NCBI GenBank assembly: GCA_014872785.1
Contig: WKFJ01000033.1
Coordinates: 62,001-126,000 of the forward strand
Source: Alteromonadaceae bacterium
GTDB taxonomy: Bacteria; Pseudomonadota; Gammaproteobacteria; Enterobacterales; Alteromonadaceae
Reading direction: 5' to 3'
Length of the DNA: 64,000 nt
The notes under the pieces were generated by a model that saw only the letters and a program-made list of their open reading frames with translations, was not told the DNA's origin and did no database searches. The stretch's first letter is position 1. The number at the start of each line of letters is the position of its first letter. Both the position numbers and the translations under genes were made by a program. Below are positions 8,942 to 17,655 of the stretch, in pieces.

Positions 8942-11900
8942 ATGAAGTTTGACTCAACAGGGAGTAACTTGCCTCGAATGGCATTATGCAAACAGCATTT
9001 GTTGTTGTGCATTTTCCTGTTGTTGACTTCAGTCTTCTACCTGCCTTTTTCTAAAGCTGCCGCAACTTCAAATTCAGATAAGCCACAGCTGCAGGATATT
9101 TATATCCAGTTTGACTTAAAGGTCTTAACACCATCCAGTGCTATGGTTAGCGACTGGCGGTTGAAAGTTGAAGCGGGGTTAATTGAACAAGCCGCTGAAT
9201 ACGTATTGGATGCGGATGTTGAGTTTGCTAAACCTCCCGTTGTCGGCGAATGGCGAACCTTTCGCGTTGACCTCTACTCTCTGTCCCGCCTAGGTACCGG
9301 AATTAATCTAGAAGCAATCGATAAGATTTTAATTTTCCCTCGTTGGGGTACAGGTGAAGGGGTTACTTTCCGCGTCGACAATTTACACATCGGCTCAACT
9401 AAGGTGGATCGCAAGCTCTGGATATTTGATGGTGCATTACAGGCGGATTGGCCCGCTTGGGACTGCTGTGGAGGTAGTCACCCCGTTTTAATTGATAGCA
9501 AGACTGGACGTGGTTCAGTTATTGAGTTCTCGGTCAATAATGGCAATACCGGAACGGTACTTGGGTTTAACACCTTAGCGGCAAACAGCCCTCAGCCCTT
9601 TAATGTGTTGTCTTTTATGGGACGAAACGACGACAAAGCTGAGCAAGGGATGACGGCCAGCACAGTGAAGAATGCAAACGTCTATTTCAAATATATCTCA
9701 ACTGAAGAGCTTAACTCCATAGGAACCATTTATTCCATTGTGAAGGACAGTCAAGGGTTTATGTGGTTTGGGGGATCCGATGGACTGGCTAGATACGATG
9801 GCTACAGTTTAAAAATCTACAAGCACAACGTCAACGATCCGGACAGTATCAGCAGTAATGCTATTTGGGATATGTTAATTGATAGCCAAAATAGATTTTG
9901 GATAGCCACGGATATCGGACTCAATCTATTTGACCCCAAAACTCAACGTTTTTCACATTTTTTACACGACCCAGAAGATGAGTCCAGTATCAGCCACAAT
10001 ATAGTGAAAACACTGATTGAAGATTCCAGAGGAGACTTGTGGGTGGGCACGTTTGGCGGGGGAGTGAATCGTCTTAATCAAGATACGCTGCAATTTACGC
10101 GTTTCTTAAACGACCCAGATAATCCAGCAAGTCTGAGTAACAATGCGGTAAACGACATTTATGAAGATCGCGACGGATTACTCTGGATTGCCACTAACAA
10201 AGGACTCAATGTTTATAATCCTGAGCAAAATACATTTGCAGCATATTTTAATTATTGGGGGGATAGCAACAGCATTGACGATAATGGTGTTAGAACCATC
10301 ATTGAAGATGAATATGAGCGACTTTGGGTGGGCACCCACAGTGGCCTGAACCTTTTCGATAGAGCTACCAAAAAAGTCACACGAGTGAAATTTGGAGATT
10401 TCAATAAAGTCGATGTGGTCGACATCGCGTTGGGTAGAGAGCAGAGGTTATGGATTTCCTCCGGAGAAGCGCTACTGATTTTTGACCCGCAACAAGCCAC
10501 GTTTTCCACATTTGAAAAAGATGTCATAAATAAAGGTATCTTCAATGGAGAGTTTCCTACCAGCGTATATCGTGACGATAGCGACAACTGGTGGGTTGGC
10601 GCATTCCCGAGTGGTATTAATTATGTCGATAGCAGTAAAAGTGAGTTCTTTACCTACCAATACGACCCGCAAGACAACAACACGCTAAGTCATAATTCGG
10701 TTTTATCCATTACAGAAGATGACAATGGTAATTTATGGGTGGGGACTGACGGTGGCGGACTCAATTACTTAAATCGCACTACAGGAACTGTTGAACATAT
10801 CACTCATCAAGAGAGCGATACTGAGGGGCTCTTTTCTAATGCGGTTCTTTCAACCGGATTAGATCCTAACGGAAATATTTGGATTGGCCACTGGCATGCG
10901 CCATTGAGTATCTACAGTCCAGAAAAGTCGAGTTTTGTGCATCACACTTCAAACAGAGATGGTATCAAACTACCTAGCAGCCTGTATGTTTGGACGACTT
11001 ATTTAGATAGTCGAGGTGATATGTGGCTCGCAACGATCAGTGATGGCTTGTTTCGATACAACGCGAAAAGACAAACATATGACATTTTTGAACCTATTGA
11101 GGATGATCCCAATAGCTTTGGTTCTAGGTTTGTCTGGTCAATTTTTGAAGACAGTTCAGGCACTATGTGGTTTGGCACATCAGATGGATTGGTAAGGCAT
11201 AATCATGAACAAGACAACTTTACCACTTTTACGTCAGATCCGAACAAGGCCGCATCTCTTAGCAATGAAGTGATTTTGGATATTCATGAAGATCCAGATG
11301 GTATTTTGTGGATAGGTACTAGAGGTGGCGGGGCTAATCGTTACGATAGCCGTGATGGCAGCTTTACTCATATTAGCGTTGCACAAGGTCTGCCTGACAG
11401 TGTAGTGACTGGCATTTTAAGCGATGAGCAGGGGTATCTCTGGCTTAGCACTTTTAACGGATTGTGCCGATATGATCGTGACCTGAAGAATTGCTCCAAT
11501 TTCACCAATCTTGGAGCCTTGCAAAGTAATAAATTCAATATTGGTGCGGCTACTAGATTGAGTACAGGTGAGTTGGCATTCGGTAACACGGACGGATTAT
11601 TGATATTCGATCCGCAGAAAGTCGCAGTGGAAAGTGAAGAGCCTCCCATTGCACTGACCCAGTTTCAGATTGCCAATCGTGAAGTAACACTGGCACAAGT
11701 CGATTCACCACTTAACCAAGATATTTCGGTTACTAATAATTTAGTGCTTACGCACGAACAATCTATGTTTTCTATCGCATTTGCAGCCTTGGCCTATCAA
11801 AACCCTGAAAAGAATAAGTACGCTTATTTTCTCGATGGTTACGACACACAATGGAACGAGATAGGTAATAGACGCCGAGCTACTTATACCAACTTAGATC

Positions 11901-13339
11901 CAGGTGACTATGTCTTTAAAGTTAGAGGAACCAATAGTCAAGGACTGTGGAGCAGCGAGCCTAGAATGCTCAACATTACTGTGTTGCCTCCACCCTGGAG
12001 AAGCTGGTGGGCTTACACGATATATGTCTTAGTATTCCTCATCATTGCTTTTTTAATAACGCACCTTCAAGTGCGCAAGTTACAAGAACGTAGACAACTG
12101 AAATTAGCTCTTTGGGCGAGTGGTGATGAAATGTGGGATGTCGATTTAGCCAAGAAGAAAGTATTCCGCCAAAATTATCTGGATTATTTAGAAGAGCATT
12201 ACCTCGATACCTGGCTGCACTCAGATCTTTACAAGAGCAATATCCACCCTGAAGATGTGGAAAAAGTTCAAGCTATATTGGACAAGAAGCTCAACAAAGA
12301 ACATGCCTTTTTTGAAGTCTCATATCGAGCAAGAACTAAGGCCGGCGAATGGGTATGGTTGTTGGACAGAGGACAAGTGACCTCGTGGAACAGAGATGGT
12401 GAGGCCACGCGAGTGAGTGGTACCACTAAAAACATTCATGAGTTGAAATCTGCAGAAGCAAAACTTGTCACACTCAATCAAGAGTTGGAGCAGCGCGTTG
12501 AGCGCAGAACCGAAGAGTTAGAGCAAAGCAATGAGTTCTTACGCAGTACCCAAGCACAACTAGTCGAGTCAGAAAAGATGGCCTCATTAGGTACTTTGGT
12601 CGTTGGGGTTTCGCATGAATTGAACACTCCAATTGGTATTGCGGTTACAGCGTTGTCAAATTTAAAGCATCAGTTAAGCAATTTTGTCGATTTGATTGAC
12701 GAAGGCAAACTGAGTAAATCAAGTTTCAGTAAGTTTAAAGACAATGCCAGTCTCTCCGCTGAACACGCCTACGATAGTATGTCCAAGTGCATCGATATTA
12801 TTCAAAATTTTAAAAAGATATCTGTCGATCAAGAAACGTCTGAATTAACCACTAAGCGCCTTATAGATTTGGTAGAGGATTCTATTGTGCAAGCCGGTTT
12901 GGTAAAAGGCAGCAAGGGGCTCAAGCAGGTTTCTTTGGATTGCGATAACGAGATAGAAATTACAACGTATGCAGATATCTTAACCGCTACTCTGAAAGAA
13001 TTACTCAAAAATGCCCAGCAGCACGCGTATTCCGCTGGACAAGCAACCACGGTGAAGATAGTGGTTGCGGTGTCAGCGGATAGAGTGGAAATTAGTGTCA
13101 TTGATAACGGTAAAGGAATGAAAGAAGAAGATGTTGCCAGTATCTTTGACCCTTTCTTCACCAGCGAACGGGGGACAAATGTTGGTTTAGGACTATTCGT
13201 GGTGTACAACCAGGTTCAGCATTTACTAAACGGTGAAATCAATTGTCAGTCGTCACTGGGGCAGGGATCTACATTCTGTCTTTCACTGCCGCTCAAAACG
13301 CAAAAAAGCAGTTCAAATGAGGGAATAACCTCTTCCTAA
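8942..13339 (+). CDS. Giant propeller-type sensor histidine kinase (Reg_prop/Y_Y_Y/PAS/HisKA/HATPase)
   Basis: A 1465-residue sensor. After a signal/anchor segment (about 14-40), residues about 45-235 form a beta-sandwich resembling glucanase-associated galactose-binding-like modules (inferred from pattern only). Residues about 250-890 contain many two-component-propeller repeats with the recurring WxGT/GL(N/x)RYD pattern. A Y_Y_Y domain (about 945-1015), one TM helix (about 1022-1044), a PAS-like domain (about 1055-1165), a coiled coil, HisKA with H1225 (SHELNTP) and a HATPase (NAQQHA, DNGKGM, GLGLFV) follow. Unlike hybrid propeller regulators it has no receiver or AraC domain. ATG 8978 is an alternative start with GGGAG 13 nt upstream. 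Neighbours suggest a beta-glucan or oligosaccharide signal. Confidence 0.9.
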   Translation: MKFDSTGSNLPRMALCKQHLLLCIFLLLTSVFYLPFSKAAATSNSDKPQLQDIYIQFDLKVLTPSSAMVSDWRLKVEAGLIEQAAEYVLDADVEFAKPPVVGEWRTFRVDLYSLSRLGTGINLEAIDKILIFPRWGTGEGVTFRVDNLHIGSTKVDRKLWIFDGALQADWPAWDCCGGSHPVLIDSKTGRGSVIEFSVNNGNTGTVLGFNTLAANSPQPFNVLSFMGRNDDKAEQGMTASTVKNANVYFKYISTEELNSIGTIYSIVKDSQGFMWFGGSDGLARYDGYSLKIYKHNVNDPDSISSNAIWDMLIDSQNRFWIATDIGLNLFDPKTQRFSHFLHDPEDESSISHNIVKTLIEDSRGDLWVGTFGGGVNRLNQDTLQFTRFLNDPDNPASLSNNAVNDIYEDRDGLLWIATNKGLNVYNPEQNTFAAYFNYWGDSNSIDDNGVRTIIEDEYERLWVGTHSGLNLFDRATKKVTRVKFGDFNKVDVVDIALGREQRLWISSGEALLIFDPQQATFSTFEKDVINKGIFNGEFPTSVYRDDSDNWWVGAFPSGINYVDSSKSEFFTYQYDPQDNNTLSHNSVLSITEDDNGNLWVGTDGGGLNYLNRTTGTVEHITHQESDTEGLFSNAVLSTGLDPNGNIWIGHWHAPLSIYSPEKSSFVHHTSNRDGIKLPSSLYVWTTYLDSRGDMWLATISDGLFRYNAKRQTYDIFEPIEDDPNSFGSRFVWSIFEDSSGTMWFGTSDGLVRHNHEQDNFTTFTSDPNKAASLSNEVILDIHEDPDGILWIGTRGGGANRYDSRDGSFTHISVAQGLPDSVVTGILSDEQGYLWLSTFNGLCRYDRDLKNCSNFTNLGALQSNKFNIGAATRLSTGELAFGNTDGLLIFDPQKVAVESEEPPIALTQFQIANREVTLAQVDSPLNQDISVTNNLVLTHEQSMFSIAFAALAYQNPEKNKYAYFLDGYDTQWNEIGNRRRATYTNLDPGDYVFKVRGTNSQGLWSSEPRMLNITVLPPPWRSWWAYTIYVLVFLIIAFLITHLQVRKLQERRQLKLALWASGDEMWDVDLAKKKVFRQNYLDYLEEHYLDTWLHSDLYKSNIHPEDVEKVQAILDKKLNKEHAFFEVSYRARTKAGEWVWLLDRGQVTSWNRDGEATRVSGTTKNIHELKSAEAKLVTLNQELEQRVERRTEELEQSNEFLRSTQAQLVESEKMASLGTLVVGVSHELNTPIGIAVTALSNLKHQLSNFVDLIDEGKLSKSSFSKFKDNASLSAEHAYDSMSKCIDIIQNFKKISVDQETSELTTKRLIDLVEDSIVQAGLVKGSKGLKQVSLDCDNEIEITTYADILTATLKELLKNAQQHAYSAGQATTVKIVVAVSADRVEISVIDNGKGMKEEDVASIFDPFFTSERGTNVGLGLFVVYNQVQHLLNGEINCQSSLGQGSTFCLSLPLKTQKSSSNEGITSS

Positions 13340-13432
13340 TTTATCTCTACGAGATTGCATTCGTTTTCCATTATCTGTTATTTTGCAGTTAGGTTTTGTA
13401 GTGACCTAGTAATCAAGGACGTTTTCTCATTT

Positions 13433-14053
13433 ATGCCGCTTCAAATGCACACCAAATCGATTAAAGGGCGAGCCGTATTTGCTGAATCGGGCTTTATTGG
13501 TGCCAGTATTGTCTTGGCTTTTGCACTGCAGGACTGGGATGAGGAGAGGGACATAGAAGAGCGCACACATATCGCGCTGTGCAACGTAAAATCTGAACTT
13601 ACTTTTAATCGCTTCTTGTTGGAAGGCGATTATATTCCTCGTCAACAAGGGCTTATTGCGACGGTGCAAGGGGCAATCACAACCCTAAACAGTCAATCGG
13701 ATGCGCAGATGCAGCGTTCTAACCTTGAGCAAATGATACTGCAGGAATCACTGCGCTATTCAGCATGGCGACTGTCTGCTGAATCTGGATATTTACTGCA
13801 TGCAGATTTTGAGCTGGCAACAGAAATTGGCTCCCTTTTTGATTATCAATCGGACAGTTATCAACCTCTTATCGTAAGAATCAACGATGCTATTTTCGAC
13901 CGTAGCACTGATATAGATGATAATCCCATCGAATATTACATTTCACTTAGTGGCCTTTTAAGTGAGTGGGCTGCACAAACTAACTATCTTCAGCAAAAAT
14001 ACGAATCGCTATTTAGTGATGAGAAGTTTTTAGCGTTGGATTGTCAGGAATAA
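13433..14053 (+). CDS. Hypothetical protein with N-terminal membrane segment
   Basis: Reading from ATG 13433 (206 aa) gives a basic start followed by a short hydrophobic helix (about 17-32) ending in DWDEERD. This layout, ES..GIAIVLA.AL..W.EER, resembles small single-pass proteins of unknown function (DUF6090-like; low certainty). The remainder is helical and acidic. AAGGA lies upstream at a long spacing. An in-frame upstream start at 13355 would add 26 residues but has no ribosome-binding site. It lies about 95 bp after the propeller kinase and may be co-transcribed with it. No function assigned. Confidence 0.55.
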   Translation: MPLQMHTKSIKGRAVFAESGFIGASIVLAFALQDWDEERDIEERTHIALCNVKSELTFNRFLLEGDYIPRQQGLIATVQGAITTLNSQSDAQMQRSNLEQMILQESLRYSAWRLSAESGYLLHADFELATEIGSLFDYQSDSYQPLIVRINDAIFDRSTDIDDNPIEYYISLSGLLSEWAAQTNYLQQKYESLFSDEKFLALDCQE

Positions 14054-14195
14054 ATTTAGCTGTCAGTAAGCAAAGGCCTTATGTGATAGTGAAAGCCGTC
14101 TGAATCAGGCTAAAAATATTCATTTAGTTTGAAAGATTCTTAACTTCGTTCCTATTCTATGGCTGAATCAGTGAAAGTATTTATTGAGAGTTCTC

Positions 14196-14822
14196 ATGAA
14201 CGGCACCGCAAAATTCATCAGCACCATCTTAACTATTTTTGTTATCGGCTTTATCTTCCGAGTGGAAATTAGAGATTTCATCTATTTTGATCTGGTCACT
14301 AGCGATATGTTTGTGACGGCAGATTCGGATAATTTTGATCCAGGCTTACGGGTTGGCTCCACTTTTCCTGCAATAAGTGCCCGTTACAAAGGGGAAGTTA
14401 TTACTGAAATTGACCAATTTAAAAAACAAAAGGGCGTCATATTAATCGCGAGTCGCTCTTATGACTGGTGCCCGTACTGTATGAAGCAATTAATACAGCT
14501 CCAGCAATACAAGGCTCAATTTGAGCGGGCAGGTATAGGTCTAGTTGCCATTACTTACGACTCTCAAGAGCAGCAGCAAGCCTTTACCGATAAACATTCC
14601 ATATCTATTCCTGTTTTATCCGATATCGAAGCAAGTAGCTTTACGGCGCTAGATATCTTACATGCCGATTACCCAAAAGAAGATGAACATTATGGTCTGC
14701 CTTATCCGGGGATGTTTGTTGTAGAGAACAATGGTGTGATTAAGGGCAAACTATTCGTTGAGACATATAGCTCGCGTGTGGATGCTGAATCAACCCTAGT
14801 TTTAGCAAGAAGTGTTTTATAA
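14196..14822 (+). CDS. Membrane-anchored peroxiredoxin/thioredoxin-fold protein
   Basis: The 208 residues from ATG 14196 (GAGAG just upstream; a TTG at 14184 is in frame but unlikely) have one N-terminal TM helix (about 8-24) and an AhpC/TSA-like domain. The redox motif is WCPYC, with Cys two residues apart as in thioredoxin-fold oxidoreductases, followed by beta strands ending in a PGMFVV segment typical of cis-Pro regions. It probably acts at the periplasmic face on thiols or peroxides. It sits between the propeller kinase and the LytTR regulator genes without an obvious functional link. Confidence 0.75.
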   Translation: MNGTAKFISTILTIFVIGFIFRVEIRDFIYFDLVTSDMFVTADSDNFDPGLRVGSTFPAISARYKGEVITEIDQFKKQKGVILIASRSYDWCPYCMKQLIQLQQYKAQFERAGIGLVAITYDSQEQQQAFTDKHSISIPVLSDIEASSFTALDILHADYPKEDEHYGLPYPGMFVVENNGVIKGKLFVETYSSRVDAESTLVLARSVL

Positions 14823-14837
14823 AGGGGCAATTTAACT

Positions 14838-15629
14838 TCATGATGAAGCGAGCCAATGCTTGATGATATCTTTATAGCTGCGGCTTACTTTAAGTTTTTC
14901 ACCGCACGTTAAAAACACAAAATACTCTCCTTTAATGTGGGGCACGATTTTCTCGATTTTACTCAAGTTGACAATTGTTGAACGATGGATGCGCTGAAAA
15001 ACTTTCGGGTTTAACTGTTCCATTAAGTTCTTCATAGTTTCGCGCATCAAATATGTTTTTCCATCGCTGTGCACACACATCAAATCCCCGGCAGCATCAA
15101 TCCATTCTATTTGCTCAAAATCTACCATGTCGATTTCTTTCCCGTCCTTAATGGCGAGCTTACTAAAACTAGCTACGCTGAGCTTTGATTGATCCTGAGG
15201 AGTGAGTAAATGATGTACCGCTGAAGTTATATTGGGTTTTCTCAATGCATCTTCTTCGGAAGTGAACCTCTGCATGGCTCTCTCAACTGATTGCTGTAGC
15301 ATATCCTCTTCAATCGGTTTGAGAAGGTAGTCAACGGCGTAGAGTTTGAAAGCTTCAATAGCATACTTATCGTAAGCGGTAGTGAATACTATCATGGGCA
15401 TAATATCTGCCTGTAAACTCGTCGCGACCTCAATGCCATTGAGTCCTGGCATTTGAATGTCTAAAAACATAAGGTCAGGCGTTAGTTCAGTAGCCTTGGC
15501 AAGCGCTTCTTTACCGTTTTGGCATTCAGCAATAATCTCCAGCTCTGGCATCTTAGCCAGCGTGACTAAAAGCAGTTTCCTTGCTAGGGATTCATCGTCC
15601 ACAATGATTGTCTTCAATCTTCTGTGCAA
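14838..15629 (-). CDS. LytTR-family response regulator
   Basis: The 263 residues contain a receiver (D11-D12, phospho-acceptor D57 in FLDIQMPG, T83/T84, K104) and a C-terminal LytTR DNA-binding domain (about 165-260) with the usual HRSTIVN strand. LytTR proteins bind short direct repeats. The gene lies 48 bp downstream of the LytS-like kinase at 15678-17354 and should be its partner, but that kinase lacks the canonical phospho-His, so how this regulator becomes phosphorylated is open. The divergent GH16 gene is a plausible target. Confidence 0.92.
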   Translation of the reverse strand: MHRRLKTIIVDDESLARKLLLVTLAKMPELEIIAECQNGKEALAKATELTPDLMFLDIQMPGLNGIEVATSLQADIMPMIVFTTAYDKYAIEAFKLYAVDYLLKPIEEDMLQQSVERAMQRFTSEEDALRKPNITSAVHHLLTPQDQSKLSVASFSKLAIKDGKEIDMVDFEQIEWIDAAGDLMCVHSDGKTYLMRETMKNLMEQLNPKVFQRIHRSTIVNLSKIEKIVPHIKGEYFVFLTCGEKLKVSRSYKDIIKHWLASS

Positions 15630-15677
15630 TGTTCTACTCTCTTTTGACTTCTAAAGCCTCTGCGTAGCGAAAATTAT

Positions 15678-17354
15678 TTAGCCTAATTGGCTAGGCAGTT
15701 TAATAGTTACTTTTAGCCCCGATGGAGCAAGCTGCTCCTGTTTCATTGTAAAATCGCCGTCGTAAAGTGTCTGCAAACGCTGTTTTATATTATTTATGCC
15801 AATACCTGTTGACTTGACGGAGCTGGTATTTATCTTGGTCTTGTCCGGGCCATTGTCACTTACCGATATTTCTAAACAATTATCAATCACTTGTGCTGTA
15901 AGCTTAATGATGCCGGTGCTTTCTCGATTAGAAACTGCATACTTGATACTGTTTTCAATTAAAGGTTGCACTATCATGCTAGGAACAAGGCACCTTTGAG
16001 CCTCCTGAGATATTTCACTTGAAAACTCGAGTCTGTCTTCAAAACGCACTTTTTCAATTCCCAAATAGAGTTGCAGCGCTTCTACCTCTTGCGAAAATTT
16101 AATTAATTCATTGGGGTTACTTTCTAGTGAGTAACGCAAGAATTGACTTAGTTTGGAGATCATTGACTTTGCAATATCGACTTGCCCCAGTTGGGTTAAG
16201 GCGTAGATCGTATTTAACGTATTAAATAAAAAGGGGGGATTGAGCTGATAGCGAAGCATTTGCAGTTGAGCTTCTTTTGCCTGAAATTGGGCTTTGGCGC
16301 TTTTGTATTTAGCCTCTTTTGCTTGGTCGTGGGCTTTATCTCTTTCCTGCCTCAACAAATCAGCATATTTAATTAAGTGATATAAAGCTGACCAGCACAG
16401 AAAAATAAGTACGGCGGAGTAATACCAGCCACCAAAATCACGCCATACTTTATCAATATTGTTTTGATAATCGCCGGTTTCAGCGAGGTTAAAATCGAAT
16501 ACCGCGGGAACCCAAGCTCCATTTGATACTACCTCGGTTTCGACTTCCAGTGCCTGTTGAGGATTGTCGTGAGCTTCTAGCTTCAATCTAACCAGAACGT
16601 ATGCTTGTTTGGCGTTAACCCACACCGTAATTTTACTGTTTTCGGTAGAAATCGGGATATTTGAATTAAAGCCTGTCGCTGCACTCATGGTGGTGCCAGC
16701 CCAATACAATGAGGAGTTCCACTTTTGCGTCATAGCGACTTTGCCATCAAGACCTGTAGGGCCTGATGCAATTGATGTGTTTACACCTCCAAAATCTGTA
16801 AATAAGTATTGAGCATCTGGTTCATCAAAATCTAAAGGCAGCTGCATAGCGTTTTGAGCTATTGGGGTGTTTGAATTAGTTCGATCGGGTCTTGTCAGCA
16901 CCTCCCCAAGATAAACATCATCCCAGTAGTAGAGCATGCCATCTCCTTTGGTAATGTTCTTACCAAAGTCAAAGAAAATAGAGGCTTTGTCAAAAGACCA
17001 ATCAGGATGGTTTTCTAGAGGCATATCATCTTTAAGAACCAACGAGATAAATAGTTGCATTCTGATTAGGTTCCAAAGCATGGCGACGAGCATAATGGAG
17101 AGAGTGACAATAATAAGGCGCAGGTAAATATTGCGGTCCCATAACTTCAAGAAAACTTTTCTTAAAAGCAGTGAAAGTAGCAGGCCTGCAATTGCTTGCG
17201 AGAAAATATGAAAAAGATTGTCAACGAATTCTTCAGTCGTATACCAGATGGTCAAAGAAAAGTAGGTGAGTATACAAAGGCCTATCCATCCCAAAAGTTG
17301 TAAAAACCAAAAGCGCTTCGACTTTTCTAAAGAGGCTAAATCAATGATGGACAT
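15678..17354 (-). CDS. LytS-type sensor kinase with carbohydrate-module-like sensor and His-to-Pro substitution
   Basis: The 558 residues contain three N-terminal hydrophobic segments (about 12-30, 38-60, 70-92), an extracytoplasmic domain (about 100-300), a further TM helix (about 312-330), a coiled coil and a His_kinase/HATPase pair. The outer domain has PLDFDEPD, FTDFGG and YWAGT motifs that recall modules attached to marine laminarinases, suggesting that a glucan is the signal (inference). The family motif NPHFLFN reads NPPFLFN: P373 is the normal Pro, but P374 (CCC, bases 16233-16235) occupies the phospho-acceptor His. The ATP site keeps IVQPLIENSIKYA, DNGPD and GIGINNIKQRL. Its partner regulator follows after 48 bp. 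Confidence 0.88.
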   Translation of the reverse strand: MSIIDLASLEKSKRFWFLQLLGWIGLCILTYFSLTIWYTTEEFVDNLFHIFSQAIAGLLLSLLLRKVFLKLWDRNIYLRLIIVTLSIMLVAMLWNLIRMQLFISLVLKDDMPLENHPDWSFDKASIFFDFGKNITKGDGMLYYWDDVYLGEVLTRPDRTNSNTPIAQNAMQLPLDFDEPDAQYLFTDFGGVNTSIASGPTGLDGKVAMTQKWNSSLYWAGTTMSAATGFNSNIPISTENSKITVWVNAKQAYVLVRLKLEAHDNPQQALEVETEVVSNGAWVPAVFDFNLAETGDYQNNIDKVWRDFGGWYYSAVLIFLCWSALYHLIKYADLLRQERDKAHDQAKEAKYKSAKAQFQAKEAQLQMLRYQLNPPFLFNTLNTIYALTQLGQVDIAKSMISKLSQFLRYSLESNPNELIKFSQEVEALQLYLGIEKVRFEDRLEFSSEISQEAQRCLVPSMIVQPLIENSIKYAVSNRESTGIIKLTAQVIDNCLEISVSDNGPDKTKINTSSVKSTGIGINNIKQRLQTLYDGDFTMKQEQLAPSGLKVTIKLPSQLG

Positions 17355-17562
17355 GGTGCTTCATGTGTACACAAGTACTATTGAATAAGTCGTTATCGGT
17401 AAATTCATCTTTTTAAAATCACACCATTCAGTTTTTCGTCACTAACTTCCCACTTATATTAACGTTTTTATAACATGGTGATTGGACGGCTCGTCTGCCC
17501 ATCAGGACAACTCGCCTCAATAAGCGGACAGTTCAAGAAAAAGCGGCGTTTGGATGGTTTTG

Positions 17563-17576
17563 TTTTGTTAACAAAA
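17563..17576. promoter_or_regulatory. Palindromic operator candidate, distal copy
   Basis: TTTTGTTAACAAAA is a perfect 14-bp palindrome 80 bp upstream of the GH16 ATG. With its upstream flank it repeats the second site almost base for base (TTTTGTTTTGTTAACAAA). The cognate factor is unknown. Confidence 0.6.
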
Positions 17577-17605
17577 GAATAACAATTCAAGGGTTGCTAT
17601 TTTGT

Positions 17606-17617
17606 TTTGTTAACAAA
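17606..17617. promoter_or_regulatory. Palindromic operator candidate, proximal copy
   Basis: TTTGTTAACAAA is a perfect 12-bp palindrome 38 bp upstream of the GH16 ATG. Its centre lies about 42 bp from that of the distal copy (four helical turns), so both would face the same side of the DNA. Confidence 0.6.
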
Positions 17618-17655
17618 TTTGCAACGTGAATTCCAGTGACGAGGCATGTAATAAA

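Noticed and set aside
10161..10672. ORFs on both strands inside the propeller kinase
   Set aside because: They arise from the repeated WxGT/GLNRYD coding pattern in other frames.
13355..13432. Upstream extension of the 13433 gene
   Set aside because: It begins at an in-frame codon without a ribosome-binding site and adds a Cys/Phe-rich stretch unlike the rest.
17411..17540. LytTR-type direct repeats upstream of GH16
   Set aside because: CATTCAGTTTTT and GACAGTTCAAG only partly fit the LytTR consensus and are about 100 bp apart, too far for a pair.
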